Shown: piece after piece, positions 52,263 through 62,400 of the stretch
How positions within the stretch are numbered: the stretch's first letter is position 1
How the letters are laid out: each line of letters opens with the position of its first letter
Source: Nannocystis punicea
GTDB lineage: Bacteria; Myxococcota_A; Polyangia; Nannocystales; Nannocystaceae
Assembly (NCBI RefSeq): GCF_026965555.1
Contig: NZ_CP114040.1
Location: forward strand, 11,610,001 to 11,674,000
DNA: 64,000 bases
Direction of reading: 5' to 3'
Notes under the pieces: generated by a model
What the model was told of the DNA's origin: nothing
The model's input: only the letters and a program-made list of their open reading frames with translations
Database searches by the model: none
Made by a program: the position numbers and the translations under genes

Positions 52263-52706
52263 TCACTTCTGGACGCGGATCAGCTGACGATCGAGGGTCA
52301 CGAACTTGTGGCCGCTGCAGCGGGTCGCGACCTCGATCGTGACGCTCGTGCCCGCGGGGCCGCGGAGGGCGGCCGCCCAGTCCTCGACGCTCACCGGGTA
52401 CATGCCGTCGACCGACACGAGGTGCATGCCCTCGCGGAGGACGCCGTCGGCGGGCGCGCCGGGGAGGACATCGCGGACGACCACGAACTCGCCGCGCTGC
52501 TGGATCACCGCGCCGATGCCCGAGTAGGTGTAACCGCGTTCGGCGACCGTGCGCTGGGCCTTGCAGTTGGTGCCGGCGTAGCGCTGCAGCAGGGCGGCCG
52601 AGGTGGCCATCGAGCCGGCGAGGATGATCGAGCCGAGGATGATCTTCCGCGCTGTCCGCCAGCGGGAGATCGAAGTGGACAGGGTGGTGTCGGAGGAATT
52701 CTGCAT
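52263..52706 (-). CDS. Membrane-anchored PDZ-domain protein
   Basis: A 147-residue single-pass protein. Transmembrane helix ~21-40 (IILGSIILAGSMATSAALL) is followed by a PDZ-like domain (~60-147): GYTYSGIGAVIQQRGEFVVVRDVLPGAPADGVLREGMHLVSVDGMYPVSVEDWAAALRGPAGTSVTIEVA. The PDZ GLGF-like loop is IGAVI and the carboxylate-binding features look complete. No protease domain is attached, so it is a scaffold. The ATG at 52704-52706 is preferred over 52710-52712: an AGGAG at 52715-52719 gives eight bases spacing for it but only two for the other. Confidence 0.82.
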   Translation of the reverse strand: MQNSSDTTLSTSISRWRTARKIILGSIILAGSMATSAALLQRYAGTNCKAQRTVAERGYTYSGIGAVIQQRGEFVVVRDVLPGAPADGVLREGMHLVSVDGMYPVSVEDWAAALRGPAGTSVTIEVATRCSGHKFVTLDRQLIRVQK

Positions 52707-52904
52707 GACCATCGCTCCTGTGCCTGACGCCTCGAGGTCGTGGATGCTCAGGCTTGTCGAGTGTTTCACAGCTTCGCGGGGGTTGCCAGCGGCGCAAATA
52801 CCGGCCTTGTTGCGGCGCCATTCCCGGCCCCTGCTCGGGTTCGCCCGGGCGAACTGCCACCTTCTTTGCCAAGCGGCCGGCGTTCGGGCTATAGGCGTGG
52901 CCCC

Positions 52905-53807
52905 ATGCCCCTCCTGAGGCTGTTCGTCCCTCTGACTCTGGTGTTCGCCCTCGCCTGCGACAAGTCTACGCCTGCGACCCCGGCGCTGACCCCCCCGCCC
53001 GCGGCGATCCCCTCGGGCGAGCCGCCGGCCCCTGAGCCTGCTCCTGCGGCCGCGGCGGCTCCTCAGGAGCCTGCCATCGCCCCGGCGACCCCGGAGCCGG
53101 CGCCCGCAGAGGTCGCAGCTGCCCCCAGCGGGCCGCGCAAGGTGCTCGTGCTCGGCGACAGCCTGGCCGCGACCGGCTTCGGCGCGATGTTGGAGAAGAA
53201 GCTCGACGAGCACCCCGACATCGAGTGCTTCCGCAAGGCCAAGAGCGCCACCGGCCTCGCCCGTCCCGACTTCTATGACTGGGAGTCCGAGGCCAAGAAG
53301 GCGGTCGACCAGCGCAAGCCCGACCTCGTGGTCATCATCATGGGCGGCAACGACGGCCAGGACCTCACCACCAAGACCGGCAAGGGCAAGCGCGTGGCCT
53401 GGAAGTCCGACGGCTGGAACGACGCCTACAAGGCGCGGGTCGCTGACTTTCTCGGTGAGATCTCCGCCGAGGGTCGCAAGGTCCTGTGGCTCGGTCTGCC
53501 GCGCACCGGCACCACCAGCTTCGAGCAGAAGCTGACCACCATCCGCGACGTGCAGAGCCAGGCGCTCGCCGACTTCGGCGACGCCGGGGTCTACCTCGAC
53601 ACCACCCCCTTCATCACCGACTCGGCCGGCGAGCTCATCGACTCCGCGACCATCGGCAAGCGCAAGGCTCAGGCCCTCCGCGAAGAGGACGGCATCCACT
53701 TCACCATGGCCGGCAGCGAGTTCTTCGCCGACAAGGTCTATCCCGAGGTCCTGCGCGTCCTCGGCGTCGACGACGCCACGACTGAGGCCAAGAAACCCCA
53801 GAAGTGA
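52905..53807 (+). CDS. Exported SGNH/GDSL-family hydrolase (DUF459-like)
   Basis: A 300-residue lipoprotein-like esterase or acyltransferase. Signal peptide MPLLRLFVPLTLVFALAC (Cys18) and a long Ala/Pro linker (~20-80) precede the SGNH core: block I VLVLGDSLAATGF (Ser ~90), Gly/Asn block IIMGGNDGQDL (~147), and the Asp/His block DGIHFTMAGSEFFAD (~275). This organisation matches DUF459-type SGNH hydrolases, some of which act on cell-envelope O-acyl groups. Substrate unknown. ATG 52905 begins directly at the signal peptide. It is divergent from the PDZ gene across 198 bp; no operon is suggested. Confidence 0.85.
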   Translation: MPLLRLFVPLTLVFALACDKSTPATPALTPPPAAIPSGEPPAPEPAPAAAAAPQEPAIAPATPEPAPAEVAAAPSGPRKVLVLGDSLAATGFGAMLEKKLDEHPDIECFRKAKSATGLARPDFYDWESEAKKAVDQRKPDLVVIIMGGNDGQDLTTKTGKGKRVAWKSDGWNDAYKARVADFLGEISAEGRKVLWLGLPRTGTTSFEQKLTTIRDVQSQALADFGDAGVYLDTTPFITDSAGELIDSATIGKRKAQALREEDGIHFTMAGSEFFADKVYPEVLRVLGVDDATTEAKKPQK

Positions 53808-54035
53808 CGCGGGAAGATCTCCCGTGCGCGTCGCCTCGCGCGCCGCGCACGAAGGCGATCTGCAATTCGATTACAGTTGCAATTTCGCCTCCAGCGCCCC
53901 GCGATCGCCGCCGTTCGGCCGCACGGCGCGACAATAGACGCGAAGTTCGCGGCCAGCGCCGGCGGTGGCGAGGCTCGCGCGGCGCACGTGCCCGCGGCGG
54001 ACGGCCTCTGCTAGCTTGTCCGGTGCTCTAGCCGC

Positions 54036-55496
54036 ATGACCCAGGCCTCTTCCGCACGCCCTCTCCGGCACGCCCCCGTTCGGCGGTGGTGGTCGTTCTG
54101 GGCGCTGCTGCTGGTGGTGTTGTGCGGCGGCCTGGCGACGCCGCTGGTGTCCGAGGCCGCGGCCGCGTCGAGCAAGAGCGGCAAGAAGAGCTCCAGCTCG
54201 AGCTCGAGCAAGAAGACCTCGAGCAGCAAGAAGAAGCCGAGCAAGAAGCCCGCGGCCCCCAAGCCCATCAAGCCGACGCAGCGCGACGTCGTCGGCCCGC
54301 AGGCGGTGCCCGACGGCGACTATGCCGAGGGCGAGACCGACACCGACGGCGAGGGCGACCTCGAGGATGAGAGCGGGGAGGCGGGCGATCCGGAGTCGGA
54401 GCTCGAGGCGATCGAGCGCGAGCTGCTGTCCCAGCCGGCCGGTCCGGAGCCGGAGATCGTGTACGCCGAGGGCCCGCCCCCGCCTCCGCCTGCGCCGGTC
54501 AAGCCGAGGTCGCTCAAGCACCTGCTGATCCCCGGCGAGACCCTCGACGACGTCGCCAAGCTGTATCAGGTCGAGGTCGGCGACCTCGCCAAGTGGAACG
54601 GGATCCGGGCCAGCGAGCCGATCCCGAAGAAGAAGAAGGACCTGCGGGTGATCACCACCCACACCCCCCCGCCGCGCGAGAAGCTCGAGCACGTCGTCAA
54701 GCGCGGCGACACCTGGGAGAAGATCGCCGGCGAGTTCGGGATCGACCTGGCCGAGCTGCGGCAGCAGAACCCGCGCCTCGGCGACAAGCTCGCGCCCAAG
54801 CCGAAGCAGAAGCTCAAGGTCGTCGGCTGGAAAGATCTCGACATCTCGCCCTCCGCCGCCCTCGGGACCAAGCTGGCGCAGATCCGCGTGCGCGCCGGCG
54901 GCCTCAGCATCGGCAAGCCCAACCGCGGCAAGCTGGTCCGCGGCGTCGAGCTGCCCGACCGTCCCGACCTCTACGTCAAGCGCAAGCCCGACGAGGCGTA
55001 CGGCTCGACCCACACGATCATGCAGACGCTGGCGGCGATCACCCGCTTCCGTCACGAGAGCAGCTTCAAGGGTCAGGTCGTGATCGGCGGCATGAGCCGG
55101 GCCCGCGGCGGCCGGTTCCGGCCGCACAAGTCGCACCAGAGCGGCCGCGACGTCGACATCCGCCTGCCGCTGCTGCGCTCGGCCGAGGGCAAGAAGCACA
55201 CGACCTCGGCCGACGTCGACTGGAAGGCGACCTGGCAATTGATGCGCGCCTTCCTCGACACCGGCGAGGTCGAGTACATCTTCCTCGAGTACTCCCTGCA
55301 GAAGCGGATCTACAAGGTCGCCCGCGAGTCGGGCGTGTCGCGCGAGCAGCTCGACGCGTGGCTCGAGTGGCCGGTGAAGATCAAGAGCCGCAGCAACAAG
55401 CGCGTCCTCATCCGCCACGTCGAGGGCCACCGCACGCACATGCACGTCCGCATCCGCTGCGGCGCGAACGAGAAGCACTGCTACTCCTCGCGCTGA
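54036..55496 (+). CDS. mepA: Penicillin-insensitive murein endopeptidase (MepA) with LysM domains
   Basis: A 486-residue exported peptidoglycan hydrolase. Signal or anchor WSFWALLLVVLCGGLATPLV (~19-38), a Lys/Ser-rich stretch (~45-80), an acidic linker, two LysM domains (~158-205 HLLIPGETLDDVAKLYQVEVGDLAKWNGI; ~217-265 HVVKRGDTWEKIAGEFGIDLAELRQQNPRL) and a C-terminal M74/MepA domain (~300-480) with HKSHQSGRDVDIRLPL and HVEGHRTHMHVRIRC carrying the zinc His and Asp residues. MepA cleaves D-Ala-meso-DAP cross-links; the LysM pair binds glycan. Native E. coli MepA lacks LysM, so this is an enlarged form. Start ATG 54036. Confidence 0.92.
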   Translation: MTQASSARPLRHAPVRRWWSFWALLLVVLCGGLATPLVSEAAAASSKSGKKSSSSSSSKKTSSSKKKPSKKPAAPKPIKPTQRDVVGPQAVPDGDYAEGETDTDGEGDLEDESGEAGDPESELEAIERELLSQPAGPEPEIVYAEGPPPPPPAPVKPRSLKHLLIPGETLDDVAKLYQVEVGDLAKWNGIRASEPIPKKKKDLRVITTHTPPPREKLEHVVKRGDTWEKIAGEFGIDLAELRQQNPRLGDKLAPKPKQKLKVVGWKDLDISPSAALGTKLAQIRVRAGGLSIGKPNRGKLVRGVELPDRPDLYVKRKPDEAYGSTHTIMQTLAAITRFRHESSFKGQVVIGGMSRARGGRFRPHKSHQSGRDVDIRLPLLRSAEGKKHTTSADVDWKATWQLMRAFLDTGEVEYIFLEYSLQKRIYKVARESGVSREQLDAWLEWPVKIKSRSNKRVLIRHVEGHRTHMHVRIRCGANEKHCYSSR

Positions 55497-55606
55497 CGCC
55501 GGGCCTCTCGCGACTTCGTGAGCGCCCGACCGCGAGCCGCGCGACCTCGCAGGCCGCGCGAGCGCCCACGCTCGACCCGCGAGTCCCCGCACCTCCCTTC
55601 GCTCTC

Positions 55607-56068
55607 ATGTCCCTCGCCACTCTGTGTCAGCGCTGCGCGCTGTGTTGCGACGGCAACCTGTTCGCCACAGTCCCGCTGCACGCCGGCGAGGTCGACGCGG
55701 TGCGGCGGCGCGGCCTCGTCGTCCTCGAGCGCGACGCGGGCGCGGCCCTGGCTCAGCCGTGCGCGGCCCTGCAGGCGCAGCGGTGCACGATCTACGACGA
55801 CCGGCCCGGGCCCTGTCGCAGCTACGAGTGCATGCTGTACGCCGCGCTCGCGGCCGACGAGGTCGGGCTGGACGACGCGCTGGCGGTGGTCGCCGAGGCG
55901 CGGACGCGGCTGGGCGCGGTCGCGGCGGCGCTGCCCGGCGACGGGCCGCCGCTCGCGCGGGCGCGGGTCGCGGCGCGCGAGGGTCACCTGTCCCCGGAGA
56001 CACACGCGCTCGTGGTCCGCGCGGGCGAGTTCCTCGAGCGACGTTTCCGCGGTCACACGCGCCGCTGA
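55607..56068 (+). CDS. YkgJ-family cysteine-cluster protein
   Basis: A 153-residue protein with the YkgJ/CxxCxxxCC-type N-terminal cluster CQRCALCCDGN (~8-17), then AQPCAALQAQRCTIYDDRPGPCRSYECMLY (~50-80). The four-plus-four cysteine arrangement is the Fe-S/Zn cluster signature of this family, with a helical C-terminal part (~85-145). Function is unknown; related proteins are thought to bind metal clusters. The frame is open upstream through non-coding sequence; ATG 55607 is the natural start. It sits 110 bp past mepA and before serC on the same strand. Confidence 0.85.
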   Translation: MSLATLCQRCALCCDGNLFATVPLHAGEVDAVRRRGLVVLERDAGAALAQPCAALQAQRCTIYDDRPGPCRSYECMLYAALAADEVGLDDALAVVAEARTRLGAVAAALPGDGPPLARARVAAREGHLSPETHALVVRAGEFLERRFRGHTRR

Positions 56069-56143
56069 GGTTCGCGACGGGTCGCGCGAGAGTGCGCAAA
56101 CCCACAGCGTGGCTCGTTGGCGGCGCTGATATGCTCCTGCGCC

Positions 56144-57286
56144 ATGGACAGCGGCAAGCCCAAGCTGTGGAACTTCTCGGCCGGTCCGGCCATTCTCCCG
56201 CCGGTGGTGCTCGAGCGCGCGGCCGAGGCCGTGCACGAGCTGCGTCAGGACGGGCACGCCAGGGACGCCGCGGGCGTCGGCATGTCGATCCTCGAGATCT
56301 CGCACCGCAGCGCCCCGTACGAGGCGATCACGTTCGGCGCCGAGAAGTTGGTCCACGAGGTCCTCGGCGTCCCCGAGACGCACCAGGTGCTGTTCCTGCA
56401 GGGCGGCGCGAGCCTGCAGTTCGTGATGGTGCCGATGAACCTGCGCGAGGCCGACAAGTTCGCCGCGTACGTCGACACCGGCGTGTGGTCGGGCCGGGCG
56501 ATCGCCGAGAGCGAGGGCCTCGGGGCCACGCACGTGCTCGCCAGCTCCAAGGCCACCAACTACGATCGGATCCCCGAGTTCCCGGCGGCCGACAGCTACG
56601 CCGGCGCCAGCTACCTCCACATCACCACCAACAACACGATCTACGGCACCGAGTACCCCGAGGTCCCCGAGGCTCAGGGCGGCGTGCCGCTGGTGATCGA
56701 CTTCTCGAGCCACGCCGGCGCGCGGCCGATGGCGCTCGAGCGGGCCGCGCTCGGCTACGCCGGCGCGCAGAAGAACCTCGGCCCGTCGGGCGTCACGCTG
56801 GTCTACGTGCGCAAGGACCTGCTGGCCAAGAAGCCCGCGGCGCACGTCCCGGTGTACCTGCGCTACGCGACGCACGCGAAGGAGCCGAGCCTCTACAACA
56901 CGCCCAACACCTTCGGCGTGCTGGTGCTGAAGCTCGTGCTCGAGTGGATGCGCGACGAGGGCGGCCTCGCGGCGATCGGCGCCCGCAACGAGCGCAAGGC
57001 CCAGCGGCTGTACGACGTGCTCGACAACAGCAAGGTGTTCCAGCCGCACGCCCAGCCGGGCAGCCGCTCGCTCATGAACGTGACGTGGACCTGCGGGCGC
57101 GCGCCCGAGGCCCAGCGCGAGGCGCTCGCCAAGAAGTTCCTCGCCGAGGCGCAGGCGCTCGGGTTCGACGGACTCAAGGGTCACCGCTCCGTCGGCGGCT
57201 TCCGCGCCTCGATCTACAACGCCTTCCCCGAGGCCGGCGTCGCCGCCCTGTGCGAGTTCATCGCCGAGTTCGAACGCCGCCTGTAG
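56144..57286 (+). CDS. serC: Phosphoserine aminotransferase
   Basis: A 380-residue class-V aminotransferase that makes 3-phosphoserine from 3-phosphohydroxypyruvate and glutamate in serine synthesis. Start region KLWNFSAGPAILP is typical of SerC, followed by GMSILEISHRS (~46), LFLQGGASLQF (~85), HITTNNTIYGTEY (~160) and VIDFSSHAGARPM (~185), with PLP lysine in GYAGAQKNLGP (~210). The usual Asn of DMSSN is His here. C-terminal KGHRSVGGFRASIYNAFP (~347) is intact. Start ATG 56144 is taken over the upstream GTG-type frames. It is followed by the SUFU gene at 28 bp. Confidence 0.95.
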   Translation: MDSGKPKLWNFSAGPAILPPVVLERAAEAVHELRQDGHARDAAGVGMSILEISHRSAPYEAITFGAEKLVHEVLGVPETHQVLFLQGGASLQFVMVPMNLREADKFAAYVDTGVWSGRAIAESEGLGATHVLASSKATNYDRIPEFPAADSYAGASYLHITTNNTIYGTEYPEVPEAQGGVPLVIDFSSHAGARPMALERAALGYAGAQKNLGPSGVTLVYVRKDLLAKKPAAHVPVYLRYATHAKEPSLYNTPNTFGVLVLKLVLEWMRDEGGLAAIGARNERKAQRLYDVLDNSKVFQPHAQPGSRSLMNVTWTCGRAPEAQREALAKKFLAEAQALGFDGLKGHRSVGGFRASIYNAFPEAGVAALCEFIAEFERRL

Positions 57287-57314
57287 GCCGGGCCTCGCTC
57301 ACGACCGTCGCCGC

Positions 57315-57989
57315 ATGTCCGAAACCATGAAGGCCCCGGGCTGGGCCGCGATCGACGCCGCCTGCCAGCGGCTCTACGCGCGCCAGGTCCCGCACCAGTA
57401 CACCAGCAAGACCGCCTACGAGCTCGAGTCGTCGAGCCCGTTGCCGGCGATCACAGTGTGGGAGGGCCAGCGCCCGGCCCACTGGCACTACGTCACCTAC
57501 GGCCTCACCGAGCTGTTCGAAAAGACATCTCACGACCCGAACGTGTCCGGCTTCGGCTTCGAGCTGACGATGCGGGTGCCGCGGGGCGAGGGCGAGGAGC
57601 AGCCGCCCGCGTGGCCGCTGCGCACCCTGCAGAGCCTCGGCCGCTACGTCCTCGGCAGCCGCAAGGGCTTCGACACCGGCCACCGCGCCGACCTCGGCGG
57701 CCCGATCGCCACCGGCACCCCCACCGAGCTCACCGCCCTCGTGTGCGTCCCCGACCCCCTGCTCGGCAAGATCACCGGCCCCTACGGCTCGCTCCTGTTC
57801 CTGCAGGTCATCGGCGTCACCGCCGACGAGCTGGCGGCGATGGAGCGCCTCGACCACGAGGGCGTGGTCCACATGATGGGCGAGATCGACTTCCATGGCC
57901 TCACGGACCTGTCCCGAGGGTCATGGCTCAAGAACCCGCAGAAGGCCCCGGTGGTCCGCCGCTACCAGCTCGGCATCCTGCGGGATTGA
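57315..57989 (+). CDS. Suppressor-of-fused (SUFU) domain protein
   Basis: A 224-residue protein matching the bacterial SUFU family: PGWAAIDAACQRLYARQVPHQYTSKTAYELESSSPLPAITVWE, HWHYVTYGLTELFEK, SGFGFELTMRVPRGEGEEQPPAWPLRTLQSLGRYVL, and LLFLQVIGVTADELAAMERL. Suppressor of fused is a Hedgehog-pathway binding protein in animals; bacterial members are of unknown role and are often immunity- or polymorphic-toxin-linked. No toxin gene lies next to it here. No signal peptide. It follows serC closely and may be cotranscribed. A palindrome at ~57908 encodes DLSRGSWLKN. Confidence 0.88.
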   Translation: MSETMKAPGWAAIDAACQRLYARQVPHQYTSKTAYELESSSPLPAITVWEGQRPAHWHYVTYGLTELFEKTSHDPNVSGFGFELTMRVPRGEGEEQPPAWPLRTLQSLGRYVLGSRKGFDTGHRADLGGPIATGTPTELTALVCVPDPLLGKITGPYGSLLFLQVIGVTADELAAMERLDHEGVVHMMGEIDFHGLTDLSRGSWLKNPQKAPVVRRYQLGILRD

Positions 57990-58153
57990 GGCGACGCCGT
58001 CCGGGCCGGCGCGCGCCCACCCAGCCGGCCGCCCGCGTGACCGCGGCGGCCGGCGCCGAGCGGCGTTCGCAGAGAGCCGCCCGACCACCGCGCACGCGCG
58101 CCGGCGCGAGCGCCGACGGCCGGCCAACGGGCCCCAGGTTTCAAGCCTGTCAC

Positions 58154-58183
58154 GAAGGCCATGTCCTCAAGGACATGGCCTTC
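58154..58183. terminator. Perfect 14-bp inverted repeat between convergent genes
   Basis: GAAGGCCATGTCCT and AGGACATGGCCTTC flank just two bases, giving a very stable hairpin. A further element catgccatgtccttggagacat follows to ~58205. It lies midway between the SUFU stop and the end of the next minus-strand gene, and is built from two inverted copies of the dispersed CATGTCC element. Confidence 0.75.
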
Positions 58184-58232
58184 ATGCCATGTCCTTGGAG
58201 ACATCCATTTGGACGGGGCCGCCGCGGGGCCG

Positions 58233-59402
58233 TCAGGTCGGTTCGGGCGGATGGACGCAGCGGGTGAACTCGCTGCAGCTCTCGGCGGCGCCGATGCACC
58301 GGCGCATCTGCGGCCGGTTCCAGTCGGTCAACGCGAACTCGCACAGGCGCCGGCACGTCCGCATGTAGCGCTCGAGCGCCTTGCCCTCCGGCGGGGCCAT
58401 GCCCTTGGCCTCGGACTCGCACTGGAGCTCGCGGTCGCACGCCTGCCGGCACAGGGTGACCTCGTCGTCGGCCGGCTTCGGCACGCTGACCGGCGTGGTG
58501 TTCGCCGGGCCCGGGCCGATCGTGTCCGGCTGCGGGGTCGGGGTCGGCCGCGGGAAGTCGGCCGCCGCGACGCAGGTACCGTCTGTCTTTCGGGACATGC
58601 CCACAGGGCAAGGTTCCATCGCGCAGGTCTGGCCGTCCCACCGGCTGCCGGCCGGGCAGGCCGTCTGCTGGGCCGTCGCGGCCCCGGGCAGCACGCTCAG
58701 CTCGATGCGGATCAGCGCCCCGCAGCCCTCCGGCGGCTTCGCGTCGGCCGTGGTCGACGCGTCGCAGCTGGCGGGCTGACCGTCGGCCGACAGCGTCTCG
58801 CGCTCGGCCGTCGAGCCCGCGCCCGCGCCGACCTGGTTGAAGCCGGCGCCGACCTTGATCTCCCCCGCCCCGCCGGCGAAGAAGTGGAACGCCCCGACCT
58901 GCACGCCGGTGATGATGTGCGTGGCCGCGTCGCAGTCGCCGCTGAGCAAGTCGCGCCCCGGCAGGCCCTCCGGCGCCTCGAGCATGCCGACCAGCGCGAT
59001 CTCGACGTCGAGCTCGCCCGCGCGGGCCAGCTTGCCCTCGAGCCGCGCCGCCCCGAGCGGCAGCTGGGCGTAGAGCTCGTCGGCGCTGCGGATCTTCACG
59101 CGATCGTTCTTGCGCGTGAGCCCGAGGTACGAGTACTCGCCCTGGACGTCGCACTGACGCAGGACGGCGATCTCGCAGCCGTCGACGCGCACCGCCACGA
59201 GCCCGCGGCGCAGGCGAGCCTCGAGCGAGGCCCGCTCGGCCGCCGCCCACTCGACCACCAGCGGATGCGACGCGGCGCCACCGACCACGCACTTGCCCTG
59301 CCCGGGGATCTCGAGCTCCGGCGGCTTCGCCAACCGCTCGGCAGGGCTGCGACAGGAGCCGAGCGCCAACACGACCGCGAACAGACCACCGACGCGAATC
59401 AC
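58233..59402 (-). CDS. Lipoprotein with Cys-rich C terminus, unknown function
   Basis: A 389-residue lipoprotein not matched to a family. GTG start; signal peptide MIRVGGLFAVVLALGSC with lipobox LGSC (Cys17). The mature part has PGQGKCVVGGAASHPLVVEWAAAERASLEARL, then a beta-rich VDGCEIAVLRQCDVQGEYSYLGLTRKNDRVKI and later GCGALIRIELSVLPGAATAQQTACPAGSRWDGQTC. A Pro linker (~285-315) separates a Cys-rich tail (LCRQACDRELQCE, CRRLCEF, CIGAAESCSEFTRC). A dispersed palindrome (~58585-58612) encodes PVGMSRKTDG in a Cys loop. Probably surface-exposed; no enzyme motif. Confidence 0.72.
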   Translation of the reverse strand: MIRVGGLFAVVLALGSCRSPAERLAKPPELEIPGQGKCVVGGAASHPLVVEWAAAERASLEARLRRGLVAVRVDGCEIAVLRQCDVQGEYSYLGLTRKNDRVKIRSADELYAQLPLGAARLEGKLARAGELDVEIALVGMLEAPEGLPGRDLLSGDCDAATHIITGVQVGAFHFFAGGAGEIKVGAGFNQVGAGAGSTAERETLSADGQPASCDASTTADAKPPEGCGALIRIELSVLPGAATAQQTACPAGSRWDGQTCAMEPCPVGMSRKTDGTCVAAADFPRPTPTPQPDTIGPGPANTTPVSVPKPADDEVTLCRQACDRELQCESEAKGMAPPEGKALERYMRTCRRLCEFALTDWNRPQMRRCIGAAESCSEFTRCVHPPEPT

Positions 59403-59496
59403 CGCGCCAGCCTATCAGACTCGACGTCCACGAGCCCGAGCGGCGCAGCGACGCCGCGTGACCTTGCGCCGCGTCGTCCATCGCCGCCAGCCACCG

Positions 59497-62400
59497 TCAC
59501 GGCCGCGCGGCCACGATCTGCGCCTGCAACTGCGCCCACACCTCCGGGCCGAACAACCGCGACAGCCACGCGTCCGCCTGCATGCGCTCGAGCATGAGGT
59601 ACGGCGTCTCGCTGGTCGTCAGCATCACGTCGATCCACTGCCTCGCGGCCGCGCGATCCTCCATCACCGCCGCGAGGTCGAGCTGCTCGCTCAACAAACG
59701 CTCGTGCAGCTGCTCGCGCGCCGGGAACGGCCGGCTCTCCACCACGCGAGCGTACGCCGCGCCGAAGGCCTCCCGTGCGGCCGACAGCCGACCAGCCCGC
59801 AACCGCGCTGCCCCGCGCGCATAGTCGATCGTCACCAGCCGCTGCAGCTCCAGCGGATCGGCCGGTGCGGCGCGCGGATCGGTGGCCGCGAGGTCGTGGA
59901 GGACGACCTCGGCGTCCTCGGGACGCAGCCACAGCGAGACCGACGGATCGATCACGAGGTCGATGAACCGCGAGCCGAACGAGGCGCGAGCCGCCAACCA
60001 CGCCGCCTCGTCGCCGCGCCGCAATCGCTGGTGCAGCGCGTTGTACACCGGGTCGCCCTCCGGGGTCGCCGCGAGGAGCGAGCGGATCTCCGCCGCCGCC
60101 GCATCGATCTCGCCGAGCCCGAGCAGCGCGTCGATCTGCCACACTTGCTGCGCGCTGCCCGGGGTGATCGTGGACGACGCCTGCACCACGGAGGCCAGCT
60201 CGCCCTCGGCCAGCAGCCACGCCGGCGTGTCCGCGGCCGAGTCCGCCGATTCGGCGGTGACGCCGGTGAGGCGGATCGATCGCACCCACACGTGCCCGAC
60301 GAAGCCCGGATCGACGACGTCGGAGAGCACGCGCAGGGACAGCGGGCCGGGCGCGGGCGTCCGCGTCGAGTCGCTCCACGCGCTCACGAACCGATGGCGC
60401 TGCTCGCCTGCATCGATCTCGCAGATCGTGGTCGCCAGCCCCGGGAACATGGACATGCGCGCGCGGACCTTCGCCCCGTCCTGCACGACCACCCACGGAT
60501 CCTGGCTCGCGTCGTGGCCGACGGCCACGCGCGTCACGGGCCGGTCGGTCTGGCCGAACCCGCCGATCGTCGCGAGCAACCACGGCGGCTGGTCACGCTC
60601 GGCGAGCACCACCGTCAGCGTGTTGCCCCACTCCATACGATCGACCTCGAGCTCGACCTCGAGCGACACCGGCCCGCCGCTCCACACCACCGGCAGCTCG
60701 GCCAGCACCGGCGACCGCGAGGCCCACACCGACAGCGCCTGCCTGGCCGGCGAGCGGCGCACCGCCACCGGATCGACGATCTGCCAGCGCGGGTCGAGCG
60801 GCCGCCCGAACTCGAGCGCGAGCTCGGGGCGCGGCGCGCTGGCCGAGGTCAGCGCCGCCAGCTCGGCCTCGACCTCCCCGCGCTCGCTCGCCTCGACCGC
60901 CGCCAGCCGCTGGCGCGTCAACGCCTCGGCCGCCGCGAACTCGCCGAGCCGCCGCCGCGCCGCCGCGGCCCCGGCCAGCGCCCGCGACGCGAGGTCGGGC
61001 CGGCCCGCCGCCGCCACGTAGCGCTCGGCCGCCAGGGCGTCCTCGCCGATCGCGGCGTACAGCTCGCCTGTCCTGTAGAGCATGTCTTTTTCGACATTAC
61101 CCGAAATACCTGCGATATCGGACAGCTCGTCGGCGGTGCGACGGGGCAGGCCGATCGCCGCCAGCTGCTCGGCTTGGGTCCAGGCCTGGGCGATCGCCGG
61201 GTCGGCGATGCCCGGCGGGATCGGCCGCGGCTCGCGGTCGGTCGCCGGCAACGGCGGCAACGTCGAGGACCCGGCGCCGAGCACGAACAGGCGCGGGCTC
61301 GCCTCGTCGGTCGCGGCCAGGAGCTCGGCGCGGCCGTCGCGGTCGAGGTCCTCGAGCAACAGCGGCGTCAAGCCGCCGATCCGCTGCGGCCGGAGCGGCT
61401 GGTCGGGGCGCCGGCGCAGCAGCATGGTCTCGTGCGCGTCGACATCGATCACCGCCTCGTCCTGGCCGTCGCCGTCGAGGTCGCCGGTGAGCACGCGATT
61501 GAACCGCTGCCGCGCGCCGCTCCCGGACTTCGCGGGCACGTGGTCGAGGATCTCGAGCGAGCCCGAGCGCAGGCCGACCACGTAGATCCCCGCCGGTTCG
61601 CCGAGCGGCTTGTCGGCCGGGAAGCGGCCCGGCGCGATCTGGCCGTCGACCTTGGAGAACACCAGCAGATCGCCGCCCGCCGCCCGCATCGTCCGCACCG
61701 CCTGGTACGAGCCGAACGCGCGCCGCGCCACCAGGTCGAGCTCACCGGCGGCCGTCGGCTTGAACACGCGCAGGTCGTAGGCCTTCCACGGCCCGACCGC
61801 GGCCACGAGCTCCGGCCGCCCGTCGCCGTCGAGGTCGGCAGTGAGCACCGCCGAGACGTCCGAGCCGGCAGCGTCGGTCGGGGCGTGCGCCGAGCGTCGC
61901 GTCCACACGCCGCCCGCGTCTCGCTCGATGCGCCAGAACCGGCGCGCGTACGCCTCGGTGCCGAGGTACACCTCGCGCCGCCCGTCGCCGTCGAAGTCGA
62001 GCGTGTTCGCGTGCATCTGCACGCTGTCGGGCCAGACGTCGAGGACGCGCGGCAGGTCGCCGGCGACGTCGAGCATGCGCACCTCGGCGCTGCTCGGGTC
62101 CTGCGTCGGATAGCTGGCGAACAGCAGCGACTCGCCGTCGGCCGCCTCGACGCGCCGCGCCTCGCCGACCTCGATCGTACGGATCGGCGTCAGCGCGACG
62201 TCGGCGCGGAAGAGCCGCGCGGTGGGGCCCGAGCGCCACGACAGCACCTCCCGCGCGCCGTCGCCGTCGAGGTCGAGCGCCGCCAGCGTGCGCGGCAAGG
62301 CCAACGGCTCGGGCCCGAGGTGGTCCGGCGCGATCTCTGTCACATGGGACAGGTCCTCGAGGACATGTCCCCAATCATCCTCGCCGCCGCCCGCCGACAC

